Assembly (NCBI GenBank): GCA_008017065.1
Contig: SSGT01000100.1
Coordinates: 1 to 39,879, forward strand
Reading direction: 5' to 3'
DNA length: 39,879 nt
Source: Crocinitomicaceae bacterium
GTDB lineage: Bacteria > Bacteroidota > Bacteroidia > Flavobacteriales_D > Crocinitomicaceae
Positions 27,671 to 36,057 of this stretch are shown here, piece after piece. The notes beneath the pieces are model-generated. The model saw only the letters and a list, made by a program, of their open reading frames with translations. It did not search any database and was not told the origin of the DNA. The position numbers were made by a program, and so were the translations under genes. Within the stretch, counting starts at the first letter, position 1. Each line of letters begins with the position of its first letter.

Positions 27671-28825
27671 ATGAAAAAGTTGGTATTTAGTTGTTTTGCA
27701 ATCGTTTATTTGTCTTTCAATGGATTTGCAACGGAGATGAGGTTGGCGCAAGAAATTGTGGCTCAAACGGAAATTCAACGCCCACGATATGTGTTGAAGA
27801 CCGGCGCTTTGAAAGTTGCAGTTTTCAACATGCCTTTTGGAGAAAGTTACTTGATTTCGGAGAAAGATAAATTGTTCCTAAAGACGGCGGATGTGCGCAT
27901 GATTGAATTGGTTTTTTCTGATTTTCCGAAAGGGGAAGATTTAAAGAAATTGAATTTGAATCGAATCAAAGAAGTTGAAAGTTGGAGAAAAACGTTGGTC
28001 TCCAATCCTGAAATTACGTGGAAAATTATTCGACAAACCGATTGTACGAACGAAGCGGAAGCGAAAACACTGTTTCACGGAGTCGTCATTCATTACAAAG
28101 GTCCACAAACGGAAGAAGATCGAATTTTAGAATTCACTACGACGATGAGGTTTTTACCGCTCGAAGAAGAAATCAAAGATCCGGTGAAATTGAGAAAAAG
28201 TCTTCCCGATTCCACGATTTTCAAGGTCTTAGAACGCAATAAGCAATGGAAAAAAATGGCAGTCGTTGCAGATTTGACAGGATCCATGTCACCTTATACC
28301 GCGCAATTGGTTCTTTGGTTTAAATTGAAAACCAAGGATCAACGAATTCAAGATTTGATTTTTTTCAACGACGGAGATAAAACACCCGATGCGAAGAAAG
28401 TAATCGGAAAAACCGGTGGAATTTATCACGGCAAAGGCAATAATTACAAACAAGTGCGCGAACTTGCACTTAAAACAATCCAAGGAGGATGTGGAGGAGA
28501 CGCTCCAGAAAATAATTGTGAAGCGTTACTTTTTGCCCTAGAAAATGCACCCGATGCGGAAGAATATATTTTAATAGCCGACAATTTTGCACCGATAAAA
28601 GACGCTATTTTAATGAATCAGATCCATAAACCTATTCGCATTATTTTGTGTGGAACTTCTTACGGAATCAACCTTCAATACTTGAATTTAGCTCGAAAAA
28701 CAGGCGGTTCGGTGCATACGATGGAGTCCGATTTGGTTGATTTAATCAAAATGAATGAAGGCGAAAAGTTTACGTTTATGAAGCAGAAATTCATCATTAA
28801 AAACGGGGTAATTGTCAAAGGTTGA
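27671..28825 (+). CDS. Secreted VWA-like domain protein of unknown function
   Basis: Start refined to 'MKKLVFSCFAIVYLSFNGFA' (signal peptide). 'MAVVADLTGSMSPYTAQLVLWF' resembles a MIDAS motif (DxTGSMS), with a Rossmann-like continuation. Confidence 0.72.
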   Translation: MKKLVFSCFAIVYLSFNGFATEMRLAQEIVAQTEIQRPRYVLKTGALKVAVFNMPFGESYLISEKDKLFLKTADVRMIELVFSDFPKGEDLKKLNLNRIKEVESWRKTLVSNPEITWKIIRQTDCTNEAEAKTLFHGVVIHYKGPQTEEDRILEFTTTMRFLPLEEEIKDPVKLRKSLPDSTIFKVLERNKQWKKMAVVADLTGSMSPYTAQLVLWFKLKTKDQRIQDLIFFNDGDKTPDAKKVIGKTGGIYHGKGNNYKQVRELALKTIQGGCGGDAPENNCEALLFALENAPDAEEYILIADNFAPIKDAILMNQIHKPIRIILCGTSYGINLQYLNLARKTGGSVHTMESDLVDLIKMNEGEKFTFMKQKFIIKNGVIVKG

Positions 28826-28858
28826 TGCTTTTTAACCTCTTTTTTTGTAAAATTGTGC

Positions 28859-29500
28859 ATGAATCCCTTGGTAGATACGTATTTTGAAAAAGACCTGAAG
28901 TGGCACAAAGAATTGATGCAATTGCGCAGTATTGTGTTGGAATGTCAACTCACTGAAACCTTGAAATGGGGTTCGCCATGTTACATGTATCAAAACTCGA
29001 ATGTGTTGATTTTAGGTGAATTCAAGGCACATTGTGTTATAAGTTTTTTCAAAGGAGCGCTGTTGCAGGATGAGTCCAATTTGCTGCAAAAACCAGGTGA
29101 AAATTCGCAGGCAACCCGCACGATTTATTTTACAAGTAGTGAAGAAATTTTAGTAGCCGAAAAAATTTTGAAAGCACTGATTTATCAGGCAATAGAAGTA
29201 GAAAAAGCAGGTTTGAAGGTTGAACTAAAGAAACACGATGCGTATGAATTGCCAACAGAATTGAAAGAAATTTTTGAGAATGACCATGCGTTCAAAACTG
29301 CATTTTTGGCTTTGACGCCAGGAAGACAACGAGCCTATCTTCTTCATTTTTCAGCAGCCAAACAAGCACAAACACGGATCAATAGAATTCAAAAAAGTCG
29401 GCCGTCCATTTTGGCAGGTCGAGGAATCAACGATTGTACGTGTGGATTATCTAAAAAAATGCCGTACTGTGATGGTTCGCATAAGGTGTTGAATACTTGA
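28859..29500 (+). CDS. YdeI/DUF1801-like protein with C-terminal CDGSH-type [2Fe-2S] motif
   Basis: 'MNPLVDTYFEKDLKWHKELMQLRSIVLECQLTETLKWGSPCYMY...' DUF1801-like, 'ALTPGRQRAYLLHFSAAKQAQTRINRIQKS' YdeI-like, and the tail 'CTCGLSKKMPYCDGSH' fits C-x-C-x2-S-x3-P-x-C-D-G-S-H. Confidence 0.85.
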   Translation: MNPLVDTYFEKDLKWHKELMQLRSIVLECQLTETLKWGSPCYMYQNSNVLILGEFKAHCVISFFKGALLQDESNLLQKPGENSQATRTIYFTSSEEILVAEKILKALIYQAIEVEKAGLKVELKKHDAYELPTELKEIFENDHAFKTAFLALTPGRQRAYLLHFSAAKQAQTRINRIQKSRPSILAGRGINDCTCGLSKKMPYCDGSHKVLNT

Positions 29501-29540
29501 AATTAACAATTGATTTATGCAGTTTTTTTGAAATTTTTCC

Positions 29541-29576
29541 ACAAAAAAAATCCGCCTTCCAACTAGAAAGCGGATT
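29541..29576 (-). terminator. Intrinsic terminator for gcvP
   Basis: Minus strand AATCCGC...GCGGATT followed by a T run. Confidence 0.8.
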
Positions 29577-29601
29577 CTAAATCCAACTGTTTGTTTAAAA
29601 T

Positions 29602-32472
29602 TTAATCTTCAATTACTGCGTAGCTTTCAACGCTCGGACAAGAACAAACCAAGTTTCTATCTCCAAACGCATTGTCAACACGGCGAACAGGAACCCAGTA
29701 TTTGAATTCTTTCAAGTATGCAACTGGATACGCTGCTTCTTGCGGTGTGTAAGGATATGTCCATTCGCGGTTGATGATACAATCTGCAGTGTGAGGAGCA
29801 TTTTTCAACAAGTTGTTTACTTTGTCTGCTTTTCCTGATTCGATGTCAGCGATTTCTTTGCGGATTTTGATCATTGCTTCGATGAAACGATCCAATTCTG
29901 CTTTGTCTTCACTTTCTGTTGGTTCAATCATCAACGTTCCTGCCACAGGGAAAGAAACGGTTGGTGCGTGGAATCCAAAATCAATCAAACGTTTTGCCAT
30001 ATCGGCAACTTCAACTTCTGCTGTTTTTTTGAAATCACGACAATCCAAGATCAACTCGTGTGCAACAGTTCCGTTTGAACCCGTATATAAAATATCGTAA
30101 TGTCCTTTCAACGACGCTGCGATGTAATTTGCATTCAAAATCGCGTTTTCAGTAGATTCTCTCAATCCTTTTGCACCCAACATTTTGATGTATCCGTAAG
30201 AAATCAACAAAATCAAGGCACTTCCATAAGGAGCAGATGACACTGCGTGAATCGCTTTTTCGCCACCAGCTTGGATCAATTCACTTCCGGGCAAGAAAGG
30301 TGCTAAATGCGCTGCAACACCGATTGGTCCCATTCCTGGTCCACCACCTCCGTGAGGAATCGCAAACGTTTTATGTAAGTTTAAGTGGCAAACGTCTGCA
30401 CCAATGTTTCCTGGATTAGTCAATCCAACTTGTGCATTCATGTTGGCACCGTCCATATATACTTGTCCGCCATTGTCGTGAATGATGGAAGTAATTTCTT
30501 TGATTCCTTCTTCGAAAACTCCGTGCGTTGAAGGATAAGTAACCATCAAACCAGCCAACGTATCTTTTAATTCTTCCGCTTTCGCTTTCAATGCAGGAAT
30601 GTCTATATTTCCATTTTCATCACAACCGGTAACTACTACTTCAAAACCAGCCATCACCGCAGATGCAGGATTGGTACCGTGTGCCGATGAAGGAATAATC
30701 ATGTGTTTTCTGTTGAAATCACCATTCGCTTCGTGGAACGCTTTGATGACCATCAAACCAGCGTATTCCCCTTGTGCACCCGAGTTTGGTTGCAAAGAAA
30801 CTGCCGTAAATCCGGTTGACTCACATAAATCTTTTTCCAATTGACGCAACATGACGTGGTATCCAGTTGCTTGTTCTACTGGACAAAATGGGTGCATGTT
30901 TGCAAATTGTGGATTTGTGATTGGCATCAATTCAGACGCTGCATTTAATTTCATGGTACAAGATCCGAGAGCAATCATGCTGTGAACCAACGAAATATCT
31001 TTGTTTTCCAACAATTTCAAGTAACGCATCATTTGCGATTCTGAATGGTGTTTGTTGAACGTTGGATGCGTTAAAATAGCATCTGTTCTTAAATAAGAAT
31101 CAGCAATTTGAATTTCATTAATCAATGTCGCTTTTTCAACCGTTTTACCATTGACAGAAGCAAAAACACCGATCAAATTATGCACATCGTCTTGCGTGAT
31201 TGATTCACCAAAACTAATGGTAACTTGATTGTCGTTTACATAGCGGAAATTCATTTCTGCTGCTTCCGCTGCTGCTTTTAATGTAGCCGAAGAAACTCCA
31301 GCTGGAAGTTCAATCCAAAGCGTATCGAAATAATCGTTGTTCAACAATTTGTATCCCGCTTTCTCAATTCCATGGGCAGCTGTCACCGCTTTTCCGTGGA
31401 TCGAAGTAGCGATTTCACGCAAACCATGTGGTCCGTGATACACTGCATACATACTTGCCATCACAGCAAGTAATGCTTGCGCAGTACAAATATTTGAAGT
31501 TGCTTTGTCGCGTTTGATGTGTTGCTCACGTGTTTGCAAAGCCATTCTCAAGGCAACGTTGTCGTCAGCATCTCTTGAAACACCGATGATACGTCCTGGA
31601 ATGGTACGTTTGTATTCTTCTTTACAAGCAAAAAATGCAGCGTGTGGTCCACCGTAACCCATTGGTACACCGAAACGTTGAGAAGAACCCAACACCACAT
31701 CAGCGCCCATTGAACCTGGAGATTTTAATAAAACCAATGCCATGATATCGGCAGCAACAGCTACGCGAATTTCACTTGATTTCATGGTTTGGATAAATGC
31801 TTCGATGTTTTTGATACGACCGTAAGCATCTGGATATTGAACGATTGCTCCAAAATAGGTAGCGTCGCCCGTAAACGTTTCAGGGTTTCCGATTGTCAAC
31901 TCAATTCCTAAGTTGGCAGCGCGTCCTTTAATAATGTCGATTGTTTGTGGGAATGCAAATTCAGAAACGAAAAATTTATTTCTTCCTTCTTTGATTTCAT
32001 TTCTGGAGCGTGAATTGTAGAACATGATCATCGCTTCTGCAGCAGCTGTACCTTCGTCCAACAACGATGCGTTTGCGATTTCCATTCCTGTCAAATCCAA
32101 CACCATGGTTTGGAAATTCAATAAAGCTTCCAAACGACCTTGAGAAATTTCAGCTTGGTAGGGCGTGTAAGCCGTGTACCATCCTGGATTTTCTAACACA
32201 TTACGCAAAATAACAGAAGGTACAATCGTATCGTTGTAACCGAGTCCAATGTAGGATTTGAATACGTTGTTTTGTGCACCAATTGCCGTAATGTGTGTCA
32301 GATATTCTTGCTCCGTCATCGCATCGCTGATGTTCAGTTCGCCTTTCAAGCGGATGTGAGCAGGAATTGTTTTGTCAATTAATTCAGAAATGCTGGAAAA
32401 TCCTGTTTTCTCAAGCATTGCTTGTTTTTCGGAGTTGTTCGACCCAATGTGTCTTTCAGAAAATGCGCTCAT
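29602..32472 (-). CDS. gcvP: Glycine dehydrogenase (aminomethyl-transferring), P-protein
   Basis: 956 aa. 'SYIGLGYNDTIVPSVILRNVLENPGWYTAYTPYQAEISQGRLEALLNFQTMV', 'HLNLHKTFAIPHGGGGPGMGPIGV'. Confidence 0.97.
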   Translation of the reverse strand: MSAFSERHIGSNNSEKQAMLEKTGFSSISELIDKTIPAHIRLKGELNISDAMTEQEYLTHITAIGAQNNVFKSYIGLGYNDTIVPSVILRNVLENPGWYTAYTPYQAEISQGRLEALLNFQTMVLDLTGMEIANASLLDEGTAAAEAMIMFYNSRSRNEIKEGRNKFFVSEFAFPQTIDIIKGRAANLGIELTIGNPETFTGDATYFGAIVQYPDAYGRIKNIEAFIQTMKSSEIRVAVAADIMALVLLKSPGSMGADVVLGSSQRFGVPMGYGGPHAAFFACKEEYKRTIPGRIIGVSRDADDNVALRMALQTREQHIKRDKATSNICTAQALLAVMASMYAVYHGPHGLREIATSIHGKAVTAAHGIEKAGYKLLNNDYFDTLWIELPAGVSSATLKAAAEAAEMNFRYVNDNQVTISFGESITQDDVHNLIGVFASVNGKTVEKATLINEIQIADSYLRTDAILTHPTFNKHHSESQMMRYLKLLENKDISLVHSMIALGSCTMKLNAASELMPITNPQFANMHPFCPVEQATGYHVMLRQLEKDLCESTGFTAVSLQPNSGAQGEYAGLMVIKAFHEANGDFNRKHMIIPSSAHGTNPASAVMAGFEVVVTGCDENGNIDIPALKAKAEELKDTLAGLMVTYPSTHGVFEEGIKEITSIIHDNGGQVYMDGANMNAQVGLTNPGNIGADVCHLNLHKTFAIPHGGGGPGMGPIGVAAHLAPFLPGSELIQAGGEKAIHAVSSAPYGSALILLISYGYIKMLGAKGLRESTENAILNANYIAASLKGHYDILYTGSNGTVAHELILDCRDFKKTAEVEVADMAKRLIDFGFHAPTVSFPVAGTLMIEPTESEDKAELDRFIEAMIKIRKEIADIESGKADKVNNLLKNAPHTADCIINREWTYPYTPQEAAYPVAYLKEFKYWVPVRRVDNAFGDRNLVCSCPSVESYAVIED

Positions 32473-32502
32473 AGTTTTGATACGTCTTTAAGGATGTGTT
32501 GA

Positions 32503-32510
32503 CAAAGATA
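32503..32510 (-). promoter_or_regulatory. Bacteroidota -7 element TATCTTTG, promoter for gcvP
   Basis: Plus strand CAAAGATA, about 31 bp upstream of the gcvP start. Confidence 0.6.
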
Positions 32511-32622
32511 CAATCATATCTGTTATTATTTGAGATTTTCGGGCGAATTTTCGGAGTGATTTAACTTTAGGAGTTCACGAATCCACGCCGTTGGGGCGTT
32601 ACAATTGACTCACGTAAAATAC

Positions 32623-32636
32623 ATGATTTTTATCAT
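32623..32636. promoter_or_regulatory. Fnr-box-like palindrome ATGAT-TTTT-ATCAT upstream of paaA
   Basis: Same arms and 4-bp spacer as the element at 35997-36010. Resembles the FNR consensus TTGAT-N4-ATCAA. Confidence 0.6.
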
Positions 32637-32741
32637 ATTTTTCATTGCATTTCGTCATTTCATCAACAAGGCAATTCTTTTTCCTTTGCAGTATTCGTGA
32701 TTACATTTTTGAATCAACAACTCGTTAATAGCTTTTGGAAT

Positions 32742-33674
32742 ATGAATACGATCGCCCCCGCTATGGAAGAATTGCTGGCTGCATTTGAAGAAAAGATCAA
32801 TGCGGAAGTAAAAATTGAACCCAAAGATTGGATGCCCGAAGAGTATCGACAACATCTAATTCGCCAAATTTCGCAGCATGCACACTCGGAAGTGATTGGT
32901 ATGCAACCCGAGGGAAATTGGATCTCAAGAGCGCCGTCGTTGCGGAGCAAAAAGATCTTGTTGGCAAAAATTCAAGACGAAGGTGGTCACGGATTGTATT
33001 TGTACAGCGCCGCTGAGACCTTGGGAGTAAGCAGAGAACAATTCATCGCCTGGCTGCACGAAGGAAAAGCCAAGTATTCATCCGTATTCAATTATCCAAC
33101 GTTGAATTGGGCAGACGTAGGCGCGATTGGCTGGTTGGTTGACGGGGCGGCGATTACCAATCAAGTTTCTTTGCAACGCACCTCGTATGGACCGTATGCG
33201 CGGGCAATGGTTCGTATTTGTAAAGAAGAATCGTTTCACCAACGTCAAGGGTATGAAATCATGTGGCGCATGATGGAAGGAACCAAAGCGCAGCAACAAA
33301 TGGCGCAAGATGCATTGAATAGATGGTGGTGGCCAGCCTTGATGATGTTTGGACCTCACGATTCAGATTCTCCACATTCAAGTTTGGCTATGAAATGGAA
33401 AATCAAGCGTGAATCCAATGATTATTTGCGTGATAAATTCATCAACAAAACGATTCCTCAGGCTGAATTGATTGGTTTGAAAGTTCCAGATCCAAATTTG
33501 CAATTGATTTCGGAGGGTATTTACAAACACGGTGATATCAATTGGGATGAATTTTGGGAAGTTGTAAAAGGAAACGGACCTTGCAATCAGCAACGTTTGG
33601 AACATCATATCAAAGCCCACAAAGAAGGAGCATGGGTGCGCGCAACAGCGTTGGCTTCCAAATCAAATAACTAG
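32742..33674 (+). CDS. paaA: 1,2-phenylacetyl-CoA epoxidase subunit PaaA
   Basis: '[62 protein letters not shown]', '[24 protein letters not shown]', '[12 protein letters not shown]'. The ATG at 32742 is preferred over the GTG at 32697, which lies almost at the promoter element. Confidence 0.93.
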   Translation: MNTIAPAMEELLAAFEEKINAEVKIEPKDWMPEEYRQHLIRQISQHAHSEVIGMQPEGNWISRAPSLRSKKILLAKIQDEGGHGLYLYSAAETLGVSREQFIAWLHEGKAKYSSVFNYPTLNWADVGAIGWLVDGAAITNQVSLQRTSYGPYARAMVRICKEESFHQRQGYEIMWRMMEGTKAQQQMAQDALNRWWWPALMMFGPHDSDSPHSSLAMKWKIKRESNDYLRDKFINKTIPQAELIGLKVPDPNLQLISEGIYKHGDINWDEFWEVVKGNGPCNQQRLEHHIKAHKEGAWVRATALASKSNN

Positions 33675-33688
33675 TAAAACACAAAGAA

Positions 33689-34132
33689 ATGGACAAACAA
33701 GCTTTACACGCCTTTTTGGTAGAATCGCAACAAGTAATTATTCGCGATTTGGAGGAAAAAATTGCATTGGATTCTTCTATGGCTGACATTGATGAAAACG
33801 ATACGATTGATCCAGAGGATTTGTCGCATCAGGCTGAGTCGGCAACGTTAAAACAACTATTCACACAGAAATTGGCAAAAGCAAAAGCAGACTTGGCAAA
33901 CTTAGAACAGGTAGATTTTTCGGCTAAGACGAGCGCTTTACCGGGTGCTGTTGTTTCGACCGAAAAATTCCATTTTGTGTTGGGATATGCAGCCATTCCG
34001 TTTGAATTTGAAAACAAAACCATCGTGGGTGTTTCCGTTGATTCGCCGATTTTTCCTGAAATCAAGGGGAAACAAATTGGGGATGTGTTTGCTTATTCGG
34101 ACAACACGTATACAATCGTCGAAATTTATTAA
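33689..34132 (+). CDS. GreA/GreB-like transcription elongation factor family protein
   Basis: 147 aa. Helical N-terminus 'ESATLKQLFTQKLAKAKADLANLEQ' and C-terminus 'GVSVDSPIFPEIKGKQIGDVFAYSDNTYTIVEIY', matching the Gre C-terminal pattern (xISxxSPIxxALxGKxxGDxVxxxxxxYxIxxI). Confidence 0.65.
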   Translation: MDKQALHAFLVESQQVIIRDLEEKIALDSSMADIDENDTIDPEDLSHQAESATLKQLFTQKLAKAKADLANLEQVDFSAKTSALPGAVVSTEKFHFVLGYAAIPFEFENKTIVGVSVDSPIFPEIKGKQIGDVFAYSDNTYTIVEIY

Positions 34133-34141
34133 GGTAAGAAT

Positions 34142-34435
34142 ATGGAAGCAAAAGAAAATCAAGGGGAACTTTGGGAAGTTTTTATCCAATCAAAGCCAGG
34201 ACAATCCTTCAAACATGCGGGAAGCGTGCATGCGTATGACAAAGAAATGGCCATTGAAAATGCACGTGATGTGTACACAAGACGCGCGGAGGGAACTGGT
34301 TTGTGGGTTGTACCGAGTAAGGAAATCATTGCCGTAACGGTCAATGAAGCAGCGTATTTCTTCGAGCCTGCCGACGAAAAGATCTATCGTCATCCCACGT
34401 TTTATCAAATGCCAGAAGGGGTAAAAAACATGTAG
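34142..34435 (+). CDS. paaB: 1,2-phenylacetyl-CoA epoxidase subunit PaaB
   Basis: 97 aa. 'LWEVFIQSKPGQSFKHAGSVHAYDKEMAIENARDVYTRRAEGTGLWVVPSKEI'. Confidence 0.93.
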   Translation: MEAKENQGELWEVFIQSKPGQSFKHAGSVHAYDKEMAIENARDVYTRRAEGTGLWVVPSKEIIAVTVNEAAYFFEPADEKIYRHPTFYQMPEGVKNM

Positions 34436-34440
34436 TGTGT

Positions 34441-35190
34441 ATGGAATCAAAACTAAAATATTATTTGCAAGTTGCAGACAATGCGTTGATTTTAAGTCAT
34501 CGGTTGGGTGAATATTCGAGTCATGGTCCATTTTTGGAGGAAGACTTGGCCAACACGAATGTTGCACTCGATTTGATTGGAATTGCCGAATCAATTTTGG
34601 ATGAAACGGGCAGGCAAGAAGGACTTGGACGCACAGGAGATGATTTGGCGTACCGCAGAAATGAAACCGAATTTTTGAATTGTTTGCTTGTTGAACAACC
34701 CAATACGGATTTTGCGTTTGTGATGGTGCGTCAATTTTTTACAGATGCATTTCACTTTTATTTCTTCTCAGAATTAACCAAAAGCAACGATGCATTTTTG
34801 TCGGCAGTAGGCTATAAATCCTTGAAAGAAGTGACTTACCACTTGCGACGAAGTTCAGAATGGATGATTCGCTTGGGAGATGGAACGCCTGAAGCAAATG
34901 CAAAAACAACCCACGCGATTCAAACGTTATGGAAATTTTCACATGAATTTTTCATAGAAAATGCGATCGATCTGGAGATGAAAAACGCTGGAATTGGGGT
35001 AGATTTAAAAGTGGTCGAAAGCAATTGGATGCAAAAAATCAGAGAAATTTTTTACATGTCAAAACTATCAATTCCTGAAAACAATTACCAATATTCAGGC
35101 GGAAAGAACGGTGTTCACACCGAAAATCTGGGATATATTTTAGCGGAAATGCAGTATTTACCAAGTAAGTATCCGGATGCCGTTTGGTAG
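34441..35190 (+). CDS. paaC: 1,2-phenylacetyl-CoA epoxidase subunit PaaC
   Basis: 'YLQVADNALILSHRLGEYSSHGPFLEEDLANTNVALDLIGIAESIL', 'YHLRRSSEWMIRLGDGTPEANAKTTHAI'. ATG at 34441. Confidence 0.93.
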   Translation: MESKLKYYLQVADNALILSHRLGEYSSHGPFLEEDLANTNVALDLIGIAESILDETGRQEGLGRTGDDLAYRRNETEFLNCLLVEQPNTDFAFVMVRQFFTDAFHFYFFSELTKSNDAFLSAVGYKSLKEVTYHLRRSSEWMIRLGDGTPEANAKTTHAIQTLWKFSHEFFIENAIDLEMKNAGIGVDLKVVESNWMQKIREIFYMSKLSIPENNYQYSGGKNGVHTENLGYILAEMQYLPSKYPDAVW

Positions 35191-35255
35191 GAAATTTGTT
35201 TGCATAATCAATGTTCAAGCCCCAAGGAGGATTCCGCGGAGCTTGGATAGTTGCT

Positions 35256-35945
35256 TTATTTTCCTGCTAAGTGCAGTAATTTCTGTTTGTTTATGATTTC
35301 GATTTTTCGGGTATGAATTTCAATCATTTCCTCGTCTTTGAAATCTTTGAGTAAACGGATCAAGGTTTCGGTTGCAGTTCCAACAAAATTGGCTAAGTCT
35401 TCACGAGTCAAGTTAATTTCTTCTGCGCCATAAATATCCCCTAAAATGAGCAGCGAAAAAGCCAATCTTTCGCGAACGGATTTTTGAGCCATGTTTGTAA
35501 TGAATACAGCACGATCGCCCAATTCTTTTGAAAGTTCTTGCATGATTCCATTGCGCAGTGCTGGATTGGTATCAATCATGTTCAAGAAATCTTCTTTGGC
35601 AATGAAACAAATATTTGATTCTTCTAACGTGGTTGCAGAAACCTTGTAGGGTTCTCCACTAAACATCGCTCTAAAACCAATGATTTCTCCTTCCTTGGCA
35701 ATGTGAATGATCTGTTCCTTTCCTTCGTCGCCTCGGGTAAATACCTTTACTTTTCCTTGATTCAAACAATAAACTCCGCGCTGTAAACTCCCTTCAACAA
35801 ATAAGGGTTGATTTTTTTTGTAATAGGCGCACGTTTTCATTGAATTGACTTCTTCCAAGCTGTGGTCACAAAAACTACCCAAAAGAGAACTGCTGCGTGC
35901 CCCACAATTCATACAGGTTATATTTTTATGCGATTTATCCAACAT
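35256..35945 (-). CDS. Crp/Fnr family transcriptional regulator
   Basis: 229 aa. cNMP-binding-like fold 'QPLFVEGSLQRGVYCLNQGKVKVFTRGDEGKEQIIHIAKEGEIIGFRAMFSG', HTH 'LTREDLANFVGTATETLIRLLKDFKDE', N-terminal Cys cluster 'CMNC...FC...TC'. Confidence 0.93.
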   Translation of the reverse strand: MLDKSHKNITCMNCGARSSSLLGSFCDHSLEEVNSMKTCAYYKKNQPLFVEGSLQRGVYCLNQGKVKVFTRGDEGKEQIIHIAKEGEIIGFRAMFSGEPYKVSATTLEESNICFIAKEDFLNMIDTNPALRNGIMQELSKELGDRAVFITNMAQKSVRERLAFSLLILGDIYGAEEINLTREDLANFVGTATETLIRLLKDFKDEEMIEIHTRKIEIINKQKLLHLAGK

Positions 35946-35996
35946 AGTTTATTCTTTACAGTGTAAAAGTACAACAAAAATTGAATTTTTTTAAAG

Positions 35997-36010
35997 ATGA
36001 TTAATATCAT
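35997..36010. promoter_or_regulatory. Fnr-box-like palindrome ATGAT-TAAT-ATCAT between the Crp/Fnr gene and hemN
   Basis: Perfect 5-bp arms, 4-bp spacer, in the divergent intergenic region. Confidence 0.65.
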
Positions 36011-36057
36011 TTTTTAAACTCTGTGTTTGTATTTCCTTTGCAGTCAAAATAAATGTG

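Noticed and set aside
33945-34594. ORFs of 130 aa (plus) and 134 aa (minus) overlapping the Gre-like gene, paaB and paaC
   Set aside because: Out-of-frame or antisense over three well-supported tightly packed genes.
35219-35246. Possible hairpin CCAAG...CTTGG between convergent paaC and the Crp/Fnr gene as a terminator
   Set aside because: Short arms and no clear T tract on either strand; left unannotated, although a weak bidirectional terminator is possible.
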